A stretch of 64,000 nt of DNA from Stenocarpella maydis (taxonomy: Eukaryota; Ascomycota; Sordariomycetes; Diaporthales; Diaporthaceae): contig NQMI01000052.1 of the NCBI GenBank assembly GCA_002270565.1, positions 62,001 to 126,000 on the forward strand, in the 5' to 3' direction. The position numbers and the translations under genes are program-made. This document shows, one piece after another, positions 47,002 to 59,025 of this stretch (positions within the stretch are counted from its first letter, which is position 1; every line of letters begins with the position of its first letter). The notes beneath the pieces are model-generated. The model was not told where the DNA came from and made no database searches. It saw only the letters and a program-made list of their open reading frames with translations.

Positions 47002-49402
47002 TGTGTGTGTTATGCTGACTGTCCGACTAGTAGCTATCATGTCATGTTGTGCTACCAATTATCCCACATAGTATAGTGTCGTCGCATCTCAGGCGTCCCA
47101 CCCCCCTCGGCCGGCCGGCTGCGTAGATGCGCATGAGTCTTCACTCTAGGGTTTGACTTTGACTTGGCAGTGTGCTGCCCTAGGCAGCATGCACGCATGC
47201 ACGCATGCGGGGACTCTTGGAATCTGGAGAAGTGGACAGACAGATCGCGATCTTGCTCTTCGATTCCAAAGTTGCCTGTTCTGCCCTGTCCACGCTCTCA
47301 CTTGCCGCTTGTCTATTGGGCCACTGCTTACCGTCTCCTTGACTCTTAGGGGGGGGGGGAAACCACCGGCATAATGAATGGGTCGTAAATGAGGAATGCA
47401 GGGCTCTCGGCGGGAAACGAAACACGCTGAGCCTCGTCGTGTCCACGAATCGCCAGAGCCCTTATTAGCCGGCATTTATGCTTTTTTTTTTCTCTTTTCG
47501 TTTTCGCTTGGCCCCCCCCCCCACACCCCGAGACTAGCGAGTATTGTTATAGTTGAGCCCTCAACGAGACAAACAACACTCGTGTTCCTGACCGGAAGAC
47601 TGCAGATTGCCATATGCTAGCTGCATTGCTGTCCGGCTCACAAATGTGCGATGAGAGCGGGGGCCGGACGGGGAGAGTTGCTGCCCTCCTCCAAGATAGA
47701 CCTGCGAAACACGTGGGCCCCTTAGGGCCATGACATGACACCCTCTTTCTCTCCCGTCCCGGGCCAGCCACTCGACAAGCCGTTGTCCGGTTCGTAACTC
47801 GCCGTCGTTTTGGGCCCTTACTTGTACGAGGTTAGGCTCAACGCCGCCTACCGGCGAGAAGCGCCACGGATCAAAGCAGTTGCAGGGACCTGGGCCGGCT
47901 CGCTGTTCCAGTTTCAAGGCTACTGGTGCATAGACTTCGTCATGCCTGATGTCAGTCGCGGGGCGCTTTTTCTTTTCTTTTTTCTTTTCGGTTGTGTTGT
48001 GTTTTTCACTCCTATTTCTTTCTGCACCAACAGCCCTTGCCGTTAAAAACGGTACCTGTAGGCGAGCCGCTATAGGGAGTCTTCTTAGATGTACAGATGT
48101 CCCCAGCAAAAGACAATTATATGGTCATATCAAGTCAGTAGACACAGACCGCGCGAGATGCTTTTGTCTCTGTGCACGGACAAAACCAAGCCAAACAGAC
48201 AGGCGGTTCAAAGCAACGTTATTTACCTTGGCCTGGCCCTCAGCTATGACCGCCTCGGGCTGGCTGCAAGCGGCAGGAGAAAGCGAGCGTTTGTGTGTGT
48301 TAGCCAAATACCTGCCTTCCCACCGTGTCGGACGCTGCCGAGCGGAAGATGAGGCACCGTCTTGCACCGTCTTGCACCATTGTCGCCCCACATATTTGCC
48401 AGTCCAAATGTTTAGCGTGCATAATCACCGTCCTGTCTGTGCTCGCTCATCATCAGCATCATCAGTCAGTCAGTTTCGAGGAAGAGCACCCCAGCAACAC
48501 TACAACAGAATCAAATATGCTGTGTCCTTTACATGGTAGTGCATGCAAGTAGAGTACGAGACAATGAGTCTATAATATGTTTTTTTTTATAGAAAAATCG
48601 GTCAAGATGGGAGGCGATCGGCAGAGGGGACAGACTGCTTGATGGCTGACCTGGGGACCAATATCTGACTGGACGATGGCCGACCAGGCGGAAATTAATT
48701 GGGGGTCATGCTTTGTTGCTTGTCGGCCCCCGCTCTTGGACCCCCCTACCATAGTACCACCTGCTCGAGCCACACTGTATGGACCAGATGTACCGTTGTA
48801 TCCCCCTTCTACTCTCTGGCCCCCCGTCCTGTCTGTCATACCTACCTGTCTGTCACAGGCAGGCGGGCGACAACTTCTTCGCCTTGTTTGGTTTTTCTGC
48901 CCTGCAACGAACGCACCGAGCCTGTGGTTCCTCTCCAACTCCAGCTGCACCGCTGCACCCAAGTCTCAGCCGCGGGAGGCAGGGAAGTAAGCCTTCTCGC
49001 AGCTGCATCGTAGCTTCAACCCCCCACACCATCACGACGCATAGGCAGCGCATGCGGACCTCCCCAGTATTACTACCAGCACATACCTATTACCTAGGCA
49101 CCTACGTACCCTTGCCGCATGCCCAAGGTACATACCTAGGTACTTAGGTCAACTGGTACATTCCTTGGTACTTGCACAGTCCACGCATCCGACACTGTTC
49201 GCTTGTCGCTTGTCGCTTGTCACTCCTTGGCCTTGACCTTGTTCCTTCCTTTTTCGCCTCTCCTCTTTTTCTTCTTTCAAACAACATCCCACCTCCAACC
49301 GCAACAAACGCAACCCACGCCTCCTCCCTCCCCCTTCGCAAAAGACAAAACCTGTGGACCGGCTGGCGACGGGACCGACCTCACAGCCCAAACACACACC
49401 GC
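43158..49402. other. 6.2-kb region without a supportable gene
   Basis: Only short or compositionally driven frames. One ATG frame at 47949-48539 has a signal-peptide-like start but is probably fortuitous (see findings). From about 49.2 kb the plus strand becomes pyrimidine- and CA-rich, as expected for the acrB promoter and leader. Palindromes TACCTAGGCA and TACCTAGGTA occur at 49091 and 49133. Confidence 0.5.
46949..47010. repeat. compound (CT)n-(GT)n microsatellite
   Basis: CT dinucleotides to about 46984, then GT dinucleotides to 47010; one GT interrupts the CT block. Confidence 0.95.
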
Positions 49403-49494
49403 ATGTCTGCATCGCACAACGTCCAACATCACCACCGACACCCTCCTTTATGCTGCTAGTCCGGGCCTCTGACAAGACGTCTACTGCCCAGTAA
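49403..49494 (+). promoter_or_regulatory. two overlapping uORFs in acrB leader
   Basis: uORF1 49403-49459 (18 residues, starts MSASHNVQHH) and uORF2 49450-49494 (14 residues, starts MLLVRASD) overlap in different frames. No further ATG occurs between 49494 and the acrB start at 49747, so the leader has exactly these two upstream starts if transcription begins before 49403. Confidence 0.4.
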
Positions 49495-49746
49495 CAAACA
49501 AACAAGAAACAAACAAACGCCAACTCCCGAACCGAGGCTGCTGCTGCTGCTGCTGGGCACTGGGCAGGGCACGGGCGGCAAGAAACGCTGGAAGGGATCA
49601 ACAGAGCCACGAGTGGCAGCGGCCGAGGCCTGGTGTCGAGCCTCTTGTTGCTGGTGAACCTGTGCTGCTCTTGGCTGGGCTACTGCATTGCCTTCTGCTG
49701 GCCTCGGAACTTGTTCTGGGTCCAGCGGAAGAGCGGGAATCATCGT

Positions 49747-52700
49747 ATGCCTCGCGCCTCCTCGGCTAAGCGACAGCAGGGAGCGGCCAACAATCGCGAC
49801 ACCCGACACGAGACCGGGCTTGTAGGTCCGGGAAGGCGCATCGTCAAGCAGAAGAGCAGGAATGAGATCAGATCCGATGGCAGCCCCCGGCCTCACCCCC
49901 ACCCCTCGTCCTCCGAACACGCCGCCGCTCCCCTGCCGCTCCCCTCGCCGCTCCCCTCGACCTCGTCCCCGTGTGCAAACGGGAATGGGAATGCGAATGG
50001 CTACCTCCATGCCACCGACGACATGTCCCTCGACACTGCCCGCCGGCCCTCGCTAGCCGCCTACTCCGAGTCCTCCTCCTCCGAGTCCGTCTCTCTGTCC
50101 AACTCCCAGGCTGCTGCCGAGGACACCCACCGCCGCATCGACGTCAACGCCGCCAAGAACAACAATGTCCACCGCGACACCGGCCTCGTCGACCTCGCCT
50201 TCACCGTCCTCCGATCGTGCCCCCTGCATGACACCATCGCCATCCTCATCATTCTCATGCAGCTGTCCCCCGTCGCCCTGTCGAGCATCTACATGCTCTT
50301 CACCCTCCTGACCTTTGTCCCGCCTGTCACCACCAGCTCCGGGCTCAGCCTCACCGAGATCTTCGATGGCCCCGGCGCTCCCAACCTGTGGACCCTCGTC
50401 GGCTTGGACCTGTTCTTCCTCATCGTCTTTGCCTTCATGCCTCTGCAGGATCTGATTCTGGATTTTGCCCAGGTGGTGATCGCCATGACCCTGGGCGGTG
50501 GCGCAAGCTCAAGAGCAGGCACGACACACAACATCTTCCTCTGCGCCGGGATTGTCCTCTTCAACCATCTGGGGCACCACCAGGCAATAAACAGGTACTC
50601 TCATCTCAAGACATTTTTCGGGGGTCAATGGGGCTCCTCGGACGCCGACGACCCGCTTAAGCCCGCTTCGATGAGCTATGAGCGCAAGGGACCCAAGGGA
50701 CTTTTCCGGAGCACGTTGGCCATACATATTCTGGTACAGGGGCTTGTTCGATATGTCAGGGAATGGTATATACGGCGTGAGAAACGCGATCTGCTATCAC
50801 AGAGCCAGTCTGATCCAGAAGCTGGGAAGACACCCACTTTTGCGGGGGACGCGCCCGCAGACGGAGGAGGATTGCCCCCTCCGGACGGGTCCGAGGCGAA
50901 CAGACAATTGACAAGTACGACTATATCGAATAAAAAAAGAAGGAAACAGAGCCATCAGGTGCGCATTCGACAGCCGCTTTGGGCAGCCCTGGCGAGCACA
51001 AAGATTGTTATGGTGAAGGAGTATGAGCTCTCACATGCGGCAACCGAGTCTGCAGGCTCCAATGCGACCGACATTCACAACCTAGGGAACGCGCCCTTTA
51101 ATACGCAGCCGGAACAGGTCTGGATTTGCTATGTTGGTTGTGACACTGTCTGCTTCAACACGAGTCCTTTCCCAGACCAACCCCCGACCGAGAGCACTGA
51201 TCAGGATAGCGATGGGAAGGGGCCTTCATATGTTGACAGCTCCAAGCCTTTCTACGTCAAGGTTAACAATGCTATCTGGCAACCGACACGCATCATGCCG
51301 ATAGACGACGGAGAGGAGGAAGGAGTCCAGGGGACGAGATGGACAGGCGACATCTTCGGGCTGACACCCATGTCTAATTATGAGTGCGAGTTCGTGAGCA
51401 CCCGGACCGGCAAGGCCATCTTCTCGACCAGCCTCAGGACGATCCCGGCCAAGGTCAAGGATAACGACGCATTGAAGGCACCGGCGCCTCGCTCTCAGTA
51501 CCGGCACCAGTCTCCCGCGACAACTCTGAGGACTTCAATTGCCGGCCTGGAACAGAAGCTGAATGATGAGAAGGCCAGGCTCAAGTCTCTCAGGAGGGAC
51601 AACAACCGGAAGACGAACGCGCTCAAGAAGGACATTGACAGGCTGACCTCGGCAGTGCAATCGGCTGGTGGCAACGACGAGAAGTTGAGGCAGAAGATCG
51701 CACAGAACATGACGCAGCAGAAGCAGGCAGAGCAGGCTATCGCAGAACTCCAGGAGCAGGTCAAGGATCTGCAGTCTATCCCGGAGGAGGTCCTAGCAGA
51801 CTATCGGAAGAAGCAGGGCCAGTACAACTCGGAGAAGGGGCAGTTCGACCAGGCCAAGGGCGCCTTCAAGAGCTTCAAAAACTCTGTCGAACAGGACGCG
51901 AAGGCCCTGGACGACGAGCAGACGAGTCTTCAGGCTAAGCGCACCAAGATCGCCGCTCGGCTCAACAAGGTTGACGGTGAGCATGCGCGCATAACGGATG
52001 CCAATGCCCGTGGCCTGGACGAAGCCGACCGCCGACGTCAGGAGACAGCCGCTTTTGAGAGCGAGACCGCCCGGAGGGAGAAGGAATACGCCGAACGCCT
52101 GGCCATCGCGCGTGCCCACAACGAGGACAAAACGCAAAACGCAGCCAACATGGCCACCATGCTGGAGGGCATACTCAATAGCTTCAACCAGGCCGAGTAT
52201 GCCGCCTTCTATGAGCGCCAGGAGGCTGCCGCCTACCACAACGCGGCCTCGCAGTGGCCCCAGTACGCGCAAAATCACACGTGGTCCCCGGCGACGTCTG
52301 CAGCACTCCCCAATTCCACTCTGGCCACGGCTCCGGCCCCGAACCCTCTGTTCTCCCACGGCACTTTCCCGCAGTACCAACACCCATCGCACGTGCCACT
52401 GCCCCGCAAGTCCCGAGGCCGCTCCTCGTCCATGTTGAGCGATGTCTCCGGCTTCACGCAGTCCACCGACGACGAGAACGACGGTAGCAACGGCTCCAAC
52501 AACAACAGCAGCGCCTACATCAACGCGACCCCGCTCACGAGAGGGAACAGCACAATTAACGCAACCGCGGCGCCCTTCCTCCCGCCTGCCCACAGCCACT
52601 CTGCGAGCCAGAGCCCCTTCGGCCAGTACGCGTACCCGGTCGGTGATATGCGGAACCCGCCCGGGTTCCCGCCAATGCCGCCGGGCGATGCCGCCCGCAA

Positions 52701-52818
52701 GCTGTCTGGCTCCGGCTCCGGGCCTGGGTCTGTGCGGAGCGGTTTTGCGAGCAGCGAGGGGAGCAACAAGGACCCGGCGAGCCCCTACCCGAAAAGGGCC
52801 CCGTTGAGCGTCGTCTAG
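49747..52818 (+). CDS. acrB: AcrB-type ubiquitination-network protein (three TM plus coiled coil)
   Basis: Intronless, 1023 residues. The start is placed at MPRASSAKRQQ because the frame is open further upstream but contains no ATG there. After a disordered N-terminus come hydrophobic segments at about 150-200 (LAFTVLRSC, ILIILMQLSPVALSSIYMLF), about 215-245 (LVGLDLFFLIVFAFMPLQ) and about 258-275 (NIFLCAGIVLFNHLGHH). A middle domain binds no recognisable ligand. A long coiled coil spans about 598-790 (AGLEQKLNDEKARLKSLRR onward), followed by a Ser/Pro/Asn-rich tail. This architecture and sequence match Aspergillus AcrB, a conserved membrane protein that genetically interacts with the CreB deubiquitinase network and affects carbon-source use and acriflavine resistance. 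Biochemical activity is not established for the family. Confidence 0.85.
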   Translation: MPRASSAKRQQGAANNRDTRHETGLVGPGRRIVKQKSRNEIRSDGSPRPHPHPSSSEHAAAPLPLPSPLPSTSSPCANGNGNANGYLHATDDMSLDTARRPSLAAYSESSSSESVSLSNSQAAAEDTHRRIDVNAAKNNNVHRDTGLVDLAFTVLRSCPLHDTIAILIILMQLSPVALSSIYMLFTLLTFVPPVTTSSGLSLTEIFDGPGAPNLWTLVGLDLFFLIVFAFMPLQDLILDFAQVVIAMTLGGGASSRAGTTHNIFLCAGIVLFNHLGHHQAINRYSHLKTFFGGQWGSSDADDPLKPASMSYERKGPKGLFRSTLAIHILVQGLVRYVREWYIRREKRDLLSQSQSDPEAGKTPTFAGDAPADGGGLPPPDGSEANRQLTSTTISNKKRRKQSHQVRIRQPLWAALASTKIVMVKEYELSHAATESAGSNATDIHNLGNAPFNTQPEQVWICYVGCDTVCFNTSPFPDQPPTESTDQDSDGKGPSYVDSSKPFYVKVNNAIWQPTRIMPIDDGEEEGVQGTRWTGDIFGLTPMSNYECEFVSTRTGKAIFSTSLRTIPAKVKDNDALKAPAPRSQYRHQSPATTLRTSIAGLEQKLNDEKARLKSLRRDNNRKTNALKKDIDRLTSAVQSAGGNDEKLRQKIAQNMTQQKQAEQAIAELQEQVKDLQSIPEEVLADYRKKQGQYNSEKGQFDQAKGAFKSFKNSVEQDAKALDDEQTSLQAKRTKIAARLNKVDGEHARITDANARGLDEADRRRQETAAFESETARREKEYAERLAIARAHNEDKTQNAANMATMLEGILNSFNQAEYAAFYERQEAAAYHNAASQWPQYAQNHTWSPATSAALPNSTLATAPAPNPLFSHGTFPQYQHPSHVPLPRKSRGRSSSMLSDVSGFTQSTDDENDGSNGSNNNSSAYINATPLTRGNSTINATAAPFLPPAHSHSASQSPFGQYAYPVGDMRNPPGFPPMPPGDAARKLSGSGSGPGSVRSGFASSEGSNKDPASPYPKRAPLSVV

Positions 52819-55667
52819 GCTGCCTTTCTCTCATGTCCACTGCTGTGTTTTCCTTCGTTGGGTCTCACGTTCGGCTACGACTGTCTTGCGCACCTTCCGC
52901 CGGCTTAAGCCTATCGTTTCTCTCACTCGTTGATGTGAGCGACCTGTTCAACTTGAACAGAGCTTGCTTAGCGTCAACGGGTCTTGGAGGGCTCATGGAC
53001 AAGCTGATCGGGCGACGTGCTGCCATGCCTCGCTCTCACTGCCTGTTGCTGTCACTGCTGCTGCTGCTGTCACTGCGCCTCCGCCTATCTGTGTCAGCCG
53101 AAGGGTCTAGTTCTGGGTCACTCTCACTGTCGTCGGATCTTCTGGGCCCGGTCTCTCACAAAAACATCATCTGTCCATAGGTAGAGAGTCCTGGGTCGTC
53201 GTTGGTCAGCTTCAAGCAGCTAGCATGTGATGTCGTGTGGGTTGTGCAAAGTAGGTTCATGTCGAATGCAAATCGGAAAAGTTCTTTTTCTTGTTCACCT
53301 CAGATCATGGGGGTGTTTCTTGCTTCCCCGTCTTCTGTGCTGTATGCGTGATCAATGTTTACTGCCCTGCCTTGCCTGTGGCTCTAAAAGTAAAAGGGTG
53401 GGTTGTGAGGGCCGTGTCATTGATCGGCTCGCCTGGCGCGGATGGGTTTTGAAGCGCGGTTGATGATGGTATGTCTCCAGGCTGTCTACGTTACCCATGC
53501 TTTTTATTCTCCGTGCGAGCCTGGTCTCGCCTCAATGGTCTCTAACACGAGCTCTGTGTGTGTGAGCAAAGTACCTCGGTATGTTGTCTCGGGCCTAAGA
53601 GCCAGCTACTCGGGCGATGAATCTCCGTACAGGGGCGGCGGCCTCCTGCTCTGCTCGAGGAAAGTGCAAATAATAGACCCCATCCGCCACCCCTCCCCAC
53701 TCCCGGCGCAGGGGAAACCAACACCCTCCGCTGTGGATGGGGAAAAAAAATGCGCCGGCTGCTCTATGCGCCCGAGGTTGAGGGCCTCCCATATAGTGTG
53801 CTCTTGGGGCTTGGGCTCTTTCCGGCCCTGCGGGCAATGAAGCTTCCTTTCCCCCCTGTGTGGGTTTTTCAAGTGGCAAGGTGGGCGAGCGAGCCTAAGC
53901 TCAAGGACTGTTTTGGTTCTCCGGGTGTAAAGATATATGGGTGTGTGTGGATGGGGCCAGTGGCTGGGGGCTGTTGGTCACTGGCGGGTGCAGAAGAGCA
54001 TGTCTTGTGAGGAGACTGCTGCCCACCCATTCTGCCAAGAAACCTGCTTTATAGGCGACGTTCTTTTAATGAAAAAAGAAAAGAAAAGAAAAGAAAAAAG
54101 CAGGAAAGGGGACAAAATACAAACCACGTGTTTTTGGACTGCTAATTAAGCTGTCTTCACAACTGAAGTAAGTCTTCCCGAACCCTGCTGGTGTGTTTTC
54201 AGACTTTAAGGGTAGAACAGGCTGGATGGCGGGAAGAGTCTTTTAGATTAATAATCACATGTCAATATCTGCGCCTGATATTATATCAATTTCAGTTCAA
54301 GTTCTCAAGCGCTTATCAGCAGACTTTCTATCATGTAGGGAGTGGCGGGGGGATGCAATTGGTTAATTCTGATTGTTGTTCTTTCTGAAACTTATAGTGC
54401 GAGGCTCTAAACCGGCTTGCAGAAGATAAAACTGGATCCTGTCTAAAATAATCCATAGCAAAATATATTTTCCATTGCCCTACGGTATTGGCTCTCGTCC
54501 CACCAAGACAATCATGTTAGTTCCAGTTTACATATGTGGTACAGGATATAAATAGTCTATAAATAGAATTACAGAAACTATGCACTATCGAGCCATGACG
54601 CACGCTATAATATCCAGCTTCACACACATCTGCCCAAGCCAGCACTGCGAGGGGAGCGCGACTCCTGTCACATAGTCGCACAGGCGGGATCCAGCAGGAG
54701 AAGAAGACCTCGTGAGGACAAGCGAGCCTGGAAACTTTAGGAACTTGGGTCAGTTTATTGTCCGCATGGTCGGGGAAGTCGCGCCGGAGGTCTTTCTCTT
54801 CTTCTTCCCTCCGAGACCACCATGTAGTTGGCAGTCCAACAAGTCAGGCCGCATGTAGTACCGGAGCAAAAAGCCCTCCCGCTCAGCGGGAATCGCACCT
54901 AGAGCACCTCAACTGGGCACCCGGGCACGTGGGTGTATGGACGGGGCTGGAGGTTGGCTAGACTAACAACCGCATGCCAGGTGTGCGTAAGAGAGATTTG
55001 CCTTGGGCCCAACTGAGATGTCTCATGTAATTCGACATTGCTGTGATATCGGAACGGACCTAGACAAGATGATGAGAAGCACCCCCGTTGTGCCTTCTTT
55101 GAAGGTGATCTGCTGGCGCGGAAATAAAAATGTCTGGGAGCGGGCAGTCGAGTCACCATCCTGAAGAGAATCAAGCAATTAGTCCATTGCGAGGGCCGAT
55201 GTTGGATAATAGAGAAGTGAGGACTTGGAAGTCATGTTCAAGCGCCCAGAGGGAGCTACGAGTTAGTTGCCTCCTTTCCCATAGCCCCTCGCCCCTTCCT
55301 TTTATCGCCATCCGGCAGGTCGGGAACAACGCGTCGTGGAGTAGGCAATCGTGGCAGCCGGTAATGGAGTCCCTCAACATTCAAAGCCTTGGCATTTATT
55401 GAGCAATAGTTGACGCAACGTTAGTCAATACGACCTAGTGGAGGCACGGAGACGCCCAGAACCGCCCCACCCCCCCGCTAACATTCTGACCTAGGTACAA
55501 ATATATTCGATTCACGTTATAATCAGCCTCACCCAAAGCCGGCCATACCGTCGTCATTCGGGTAGAAGCGTCGATATCGTCTCCAAACCCTCGCACGTCC
55601 AAAGAGGGGACGCGGCAGCAGAGCAACCTGCATAACCTCCCCAGACAAAAACAAAACAGAAGAGAAA
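52819..55667. other. intergenic, no gene seen
   Basis: 3' flank of acrB and promoter of the dehalogenase gene (2.8 kb). Contains an (AAAAG)n run at 54071-54100 and an AT-richer patch at 54.2-54.6 kb. Short frames show no domains. Confidence 0.5.
54071..54100. repeat. (AAAAG)n simple repeat
   Basis: Purine-only run of AAAAG units on the plus strand. Confidence 0.85.
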
Positions 55668-56441
55668 ATGCCAGACAGCGGCCCACAAGCACTCAAGTGC
55701 ATAAAAGCCCTAACATTCGACGTCTTCGGTACGGTGGTAGACTGGCGCCGCCCCGTCGAGGCCGCCCTCTCAGCAGCCCTCCAGCACCCCTCGGCCGAGG
55801 CGCGCACGCTGTCCCTGACGGACGCGGACGTCGCGCTCCTCGCACAGCAGTGGCGCGACGGCTACAAGCGCTTCACGCGCGGGTTCCGCCCGGGGGTGGA
55901 CCCCTGGAAGGACGTGGACGCGCACCACCGCGAGGGCCTGGTGGCGCTGCTGCACGGCCGCGGCACGGGCGGTGCGCTGGACGCCGCGGGCGTGGCGGCG
56001 CTGAGCATGGTGTGGCACCNGGCGGCGCTCGGGGGCGGCGGCGGCGGCAGCCCGGGGCTCGGCCTCGTCACCGCCGCGCTGTCCAACGGGAACCGCGCCC
56101 TGCTCGAGGACCTGGACTCGTCCGGGCGGCTGGGGTTCGAGAGGCTGTTCTCGGCCGAGGACTTTGGTGCGTACAAGCCGGACCCGCGCGTGTACCTCGG
56201 CGCAGTCGAGGGGCTCGGGCTCGAGCCGCGGCAGGTCGCAATGGTCGCCGCGCACCTGGGCGACCTCGACGCGGCGAGGCGGCTGGGCCTGAGGACGGTG
56301 TATGTGGAGCGGGATGGGGAGGAGGACTGGGAGGTTGGGAGTGAGCGATATGAGGCGGCGAGGGCCTGGGTTGATCTTTGGGTTGGGGTAGATGAGGGAG
56401 GTTTGCTTGAGGTTGCGAGAAGATTACGCGATGTCCTGTAG
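55668..56441 (+). CDS. haloacid dehalogenase, type II (HAD superfamily)
   Basis: Single exon, 257 residues, with an A-rich pre-start context (GAGAAAATG). HAD motif I is FDVFGTVVDW (nucleophile D18), motif II is LSNGN, motif III lysine is in YKPDPRVY, and the terminal acidic motif is AAHLGDLDAARRLG. The YKPDP form and the FGTVVDW loop match the fungal 2-haloacid dehalogenase-like group, cytosolic hydrolases that act by an Asp-ester intermediate; many have no proven substrate. An undetermined base (N at 56020) lies in the cap region just after WH, where relatives usually have WHR followed by a Pro-containing segment. Here AALGGGGGGSPGLG replaces it, so local mis-assembly in this very GC-rich stretch is likely. 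Reading frame is otherwise intact. Confidence 0.85.
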   Translation: MPDSGPQALKCIKALTFDVFGTVVDWRRPVEAALSAALQHPSAEARTLSLTDADVALLAQQWRDGYKRFTRGFRPGVDPWKDVDAHHREGLVALLHGRGTGGALDAAGVAALSMVWHXAALGGGGGGSPGLGLVTAALSNGNRALLEDLDSSGRLGFERLFSAEDFGAYKPDPRVYLGAVEGLGLEPRQVAMVAAHLGDLDAARRLGLRTVYVERDGEEDWEVGSERYEAARAWVDLWVGVDEGGLLEVARRLRDVL

Positions 56442-58992
56442 GAGGAGGAACTCTTGTTGCGGTCGGTGATAATATTTCTTGCGCCTCGGCTGGTTATCTT
56501 GTCCTCCAGTGTCCTCAAGCTGCCATTCCGGGCCTCCCGGAAAACAACCATCGGAGATATTTGGGCAACCACTCACAGATCTCGACGCATCCAGGTAGGG
56601 AAAGGACATCACTACTCCTTTTGGTTACAAAAGTGAGTTTATTGTACGTGACTGCTCAGAAAGTCTGGCTAGGGAGGCGCGAGTAGCAGAAGATGGCCGG
56701 CAAAGATTGTATCAGGTGTAACTAAACAGAGGACACCAATAACACCAAAATATTCACGGGGTGAGTACTGGAGACGGAACATCACTGGACTGTATTTCAA
56801 GATGAATTATCAGGTACCCACCCATCTACTCACCCACCTCCAAATAATAGCGAGACACCTGACTTGTTGCAGGCATGTGTGCGTGAAAGGAATCTGCACC
56901 GTGGCCACGGTGTTATTTTTTTTTTGGGGGGGGGGGTGGTGCTTAAGAGGATGTCAATGGCAGCAAATCCGAACACGAGCGCTTTCCCTGCCATCAGATA
57001 TCAGATCTGGATATACACCATGTCCACCATTCCAGCAGGAATTCCCGGCCAGAATTCCCGGCCGGAATAACATAATAGCGTCGGGGCTGTAATCCCAATC
57101 AAACACATCATGTCTACTAGGTAGAGAAGACGTGGACACGACCACACAAGCGAATGGCACGCACCACGAGGACTGGGTCCCAAAGCCCAATCTGGGGAGA
57201 GTCCCATCCTGGGAACGATGATGTTACGCCAAGTATCGACGACCCCCCAGCGCCTCGGAAGACCCCGAGAGCTCGCTCCAAGGTGGGCTAGACATTTGTT
57301 CGGTCCTGCCTGTTAAAGGCGACGCAGAACAAGGGCCCTGCTCATACCGTCCGTGTGTATGCCTCTGGAAGGCGGCTTCAGGGCTTGGAGAGCAAGGGTG
57401 ACAACCCAAGAGATCCTCAGGACTCTGGCCTGGGGACAGACTTTCTACCAGGCTGTCGTTGAACAGGCCCTGTACTGCGCGACAAGAAGCAGCACTGCCC
57501 GACCGCCGTCTCACGGCCGCCTCAGCAGGTCCGGGTGGCATCTCTGACAATATCACCCCACGGTCCACCGCACGGATCTCCTCGGTGCGCACTTGCGACG
57601 CTGTCCAATGCGCTCGCGGGACTAACCGACGGGCATCAAACTAGAGACCACATCACACGAAGGGGGGGGGGAGGGAGAAGCAAAAATGGTCCAAGTCACA
57701 TTCATGACGCGCACACGAGGACACAGTGTCTCTCTGGTGGGCGGCTGGGCGGCACCTGCAGACCGCTTGGGATGGGTGGGAGCCTCATAGAATAAAAATC
57801 CCATTGATCTGCGGCCGGTGCTGACTGTCTCGCAATGCTGTATCTGTGGCACGCTCGCACATGGTGAGACTTTTTGACGGGTGCCCGCGCCGGCACTGAC
57901 TGACTGAATGACAAGGAATTCCCCCCCCCCTTCTTCCCTGAGGGAAATGTAACTTGTGATAAGCAGGATGGTACTCCTTGGGGCCATGGGGGTAAGGAGG
58001 GGTACGGGCGAAAGATAGGCAAGACAGCTAGCTGTACACATGAGCGCAAGGAAAAAAGAATGCGTACCGGTTGGGGTAGGAGAGATACTGCCTACCTCCG
58101 GCAACAGAAGCAGTGCATGCGTCGTTCTTTCGGGGCCATGCTGGTAAAATGGCATGGCCGTTATGCGCCCGGAAGCCACCCCCATGCGCCCACTCACCCA
58201 CAGAGGAGGTATTCGTCGCCAATCTATTGATCGCCTGCCTCGCATGACGGCGTCTGCGACAATACCATGCAGCGCCCGGGTTTAGTCCATCAAAGCCCAC
58301 CGCGGAAGTGGTGATGAACAAGGCGAGGCTGGCGGGCGGGCCAGATGATCAAGATCTCGGCGCTTGGTTCGCACGCCGGAGATCAATGGGGGTGCAGCGA
58401 CGTGTGCAACGGCAGGCCCCGAGGCGGCCACCCGACGGAAAGCGGCCACCCAGCGAAGAGGATGGCCGGCTGTCCATCAGGGCTGGCCCACGCACACAAG
58501 TACGGCTATTACGGATGTGCTCGAACCTGGGGCCATGCCTCGCAGAGGGTGGTCTGATGGTCCCGACAGCTTGCCCCAGACTTTCCCGGCCAAGACGCGC
58601 TCGGTAGTCCCTTGGGCATTCCACCTCGGTTGCCCTGAGCGCCCGCGGCCGGCGGAGTGTGTTGGCATCTGAACTTCATCAATGCTGAAAGCATATGACT
58701 GAAGACCGCGGCGGCATGGACCATAATGTTCGGTCGCCCGCGGGCCAGTCTGTCAGAAAGCAGGCTGTCCAATGAGGACAGCAGCGGGTTGCGCAGTGTG
58801 TAGCTTTTCCAGCCCTTGGGGCGGACCTAACCGCTTGGCCAATGCTCTGGGACGATTCGCCGGCAGCCGTTGGAAGGATGGAGGTGACAAGTCTGGCCAG
58901 GGCGTAGGTGAAATGGGTGGCTTCCAGAAGGAGTCCGTCCGGTCCCCTTTGGCAATGTCTGCGTCGTCCTCTCGCATGTAATCTCCGAGGCA

Positions 58993-59025
58993 CCAGGCCC
59001 AGGCCCAGGCCCAGGCCCAGGCCCC
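58993..59025. repeat. (CCAGGC)n hexanucleotide repeat
   Basis: About five tandem copies of the hexamer. Confidence 0.9.

Noticed and set aside
49633..49746. In-frame N-terminal extension of acrB with a hydrophobic stretch
   Set aside because: It would need a GTG start; no ATG is present and homologues begin at MPR.
54860..54910. Minus-strand sequence resembling a pol III B box
   Set aside because: No T-stem pairing and no matching 5' tRNA half.
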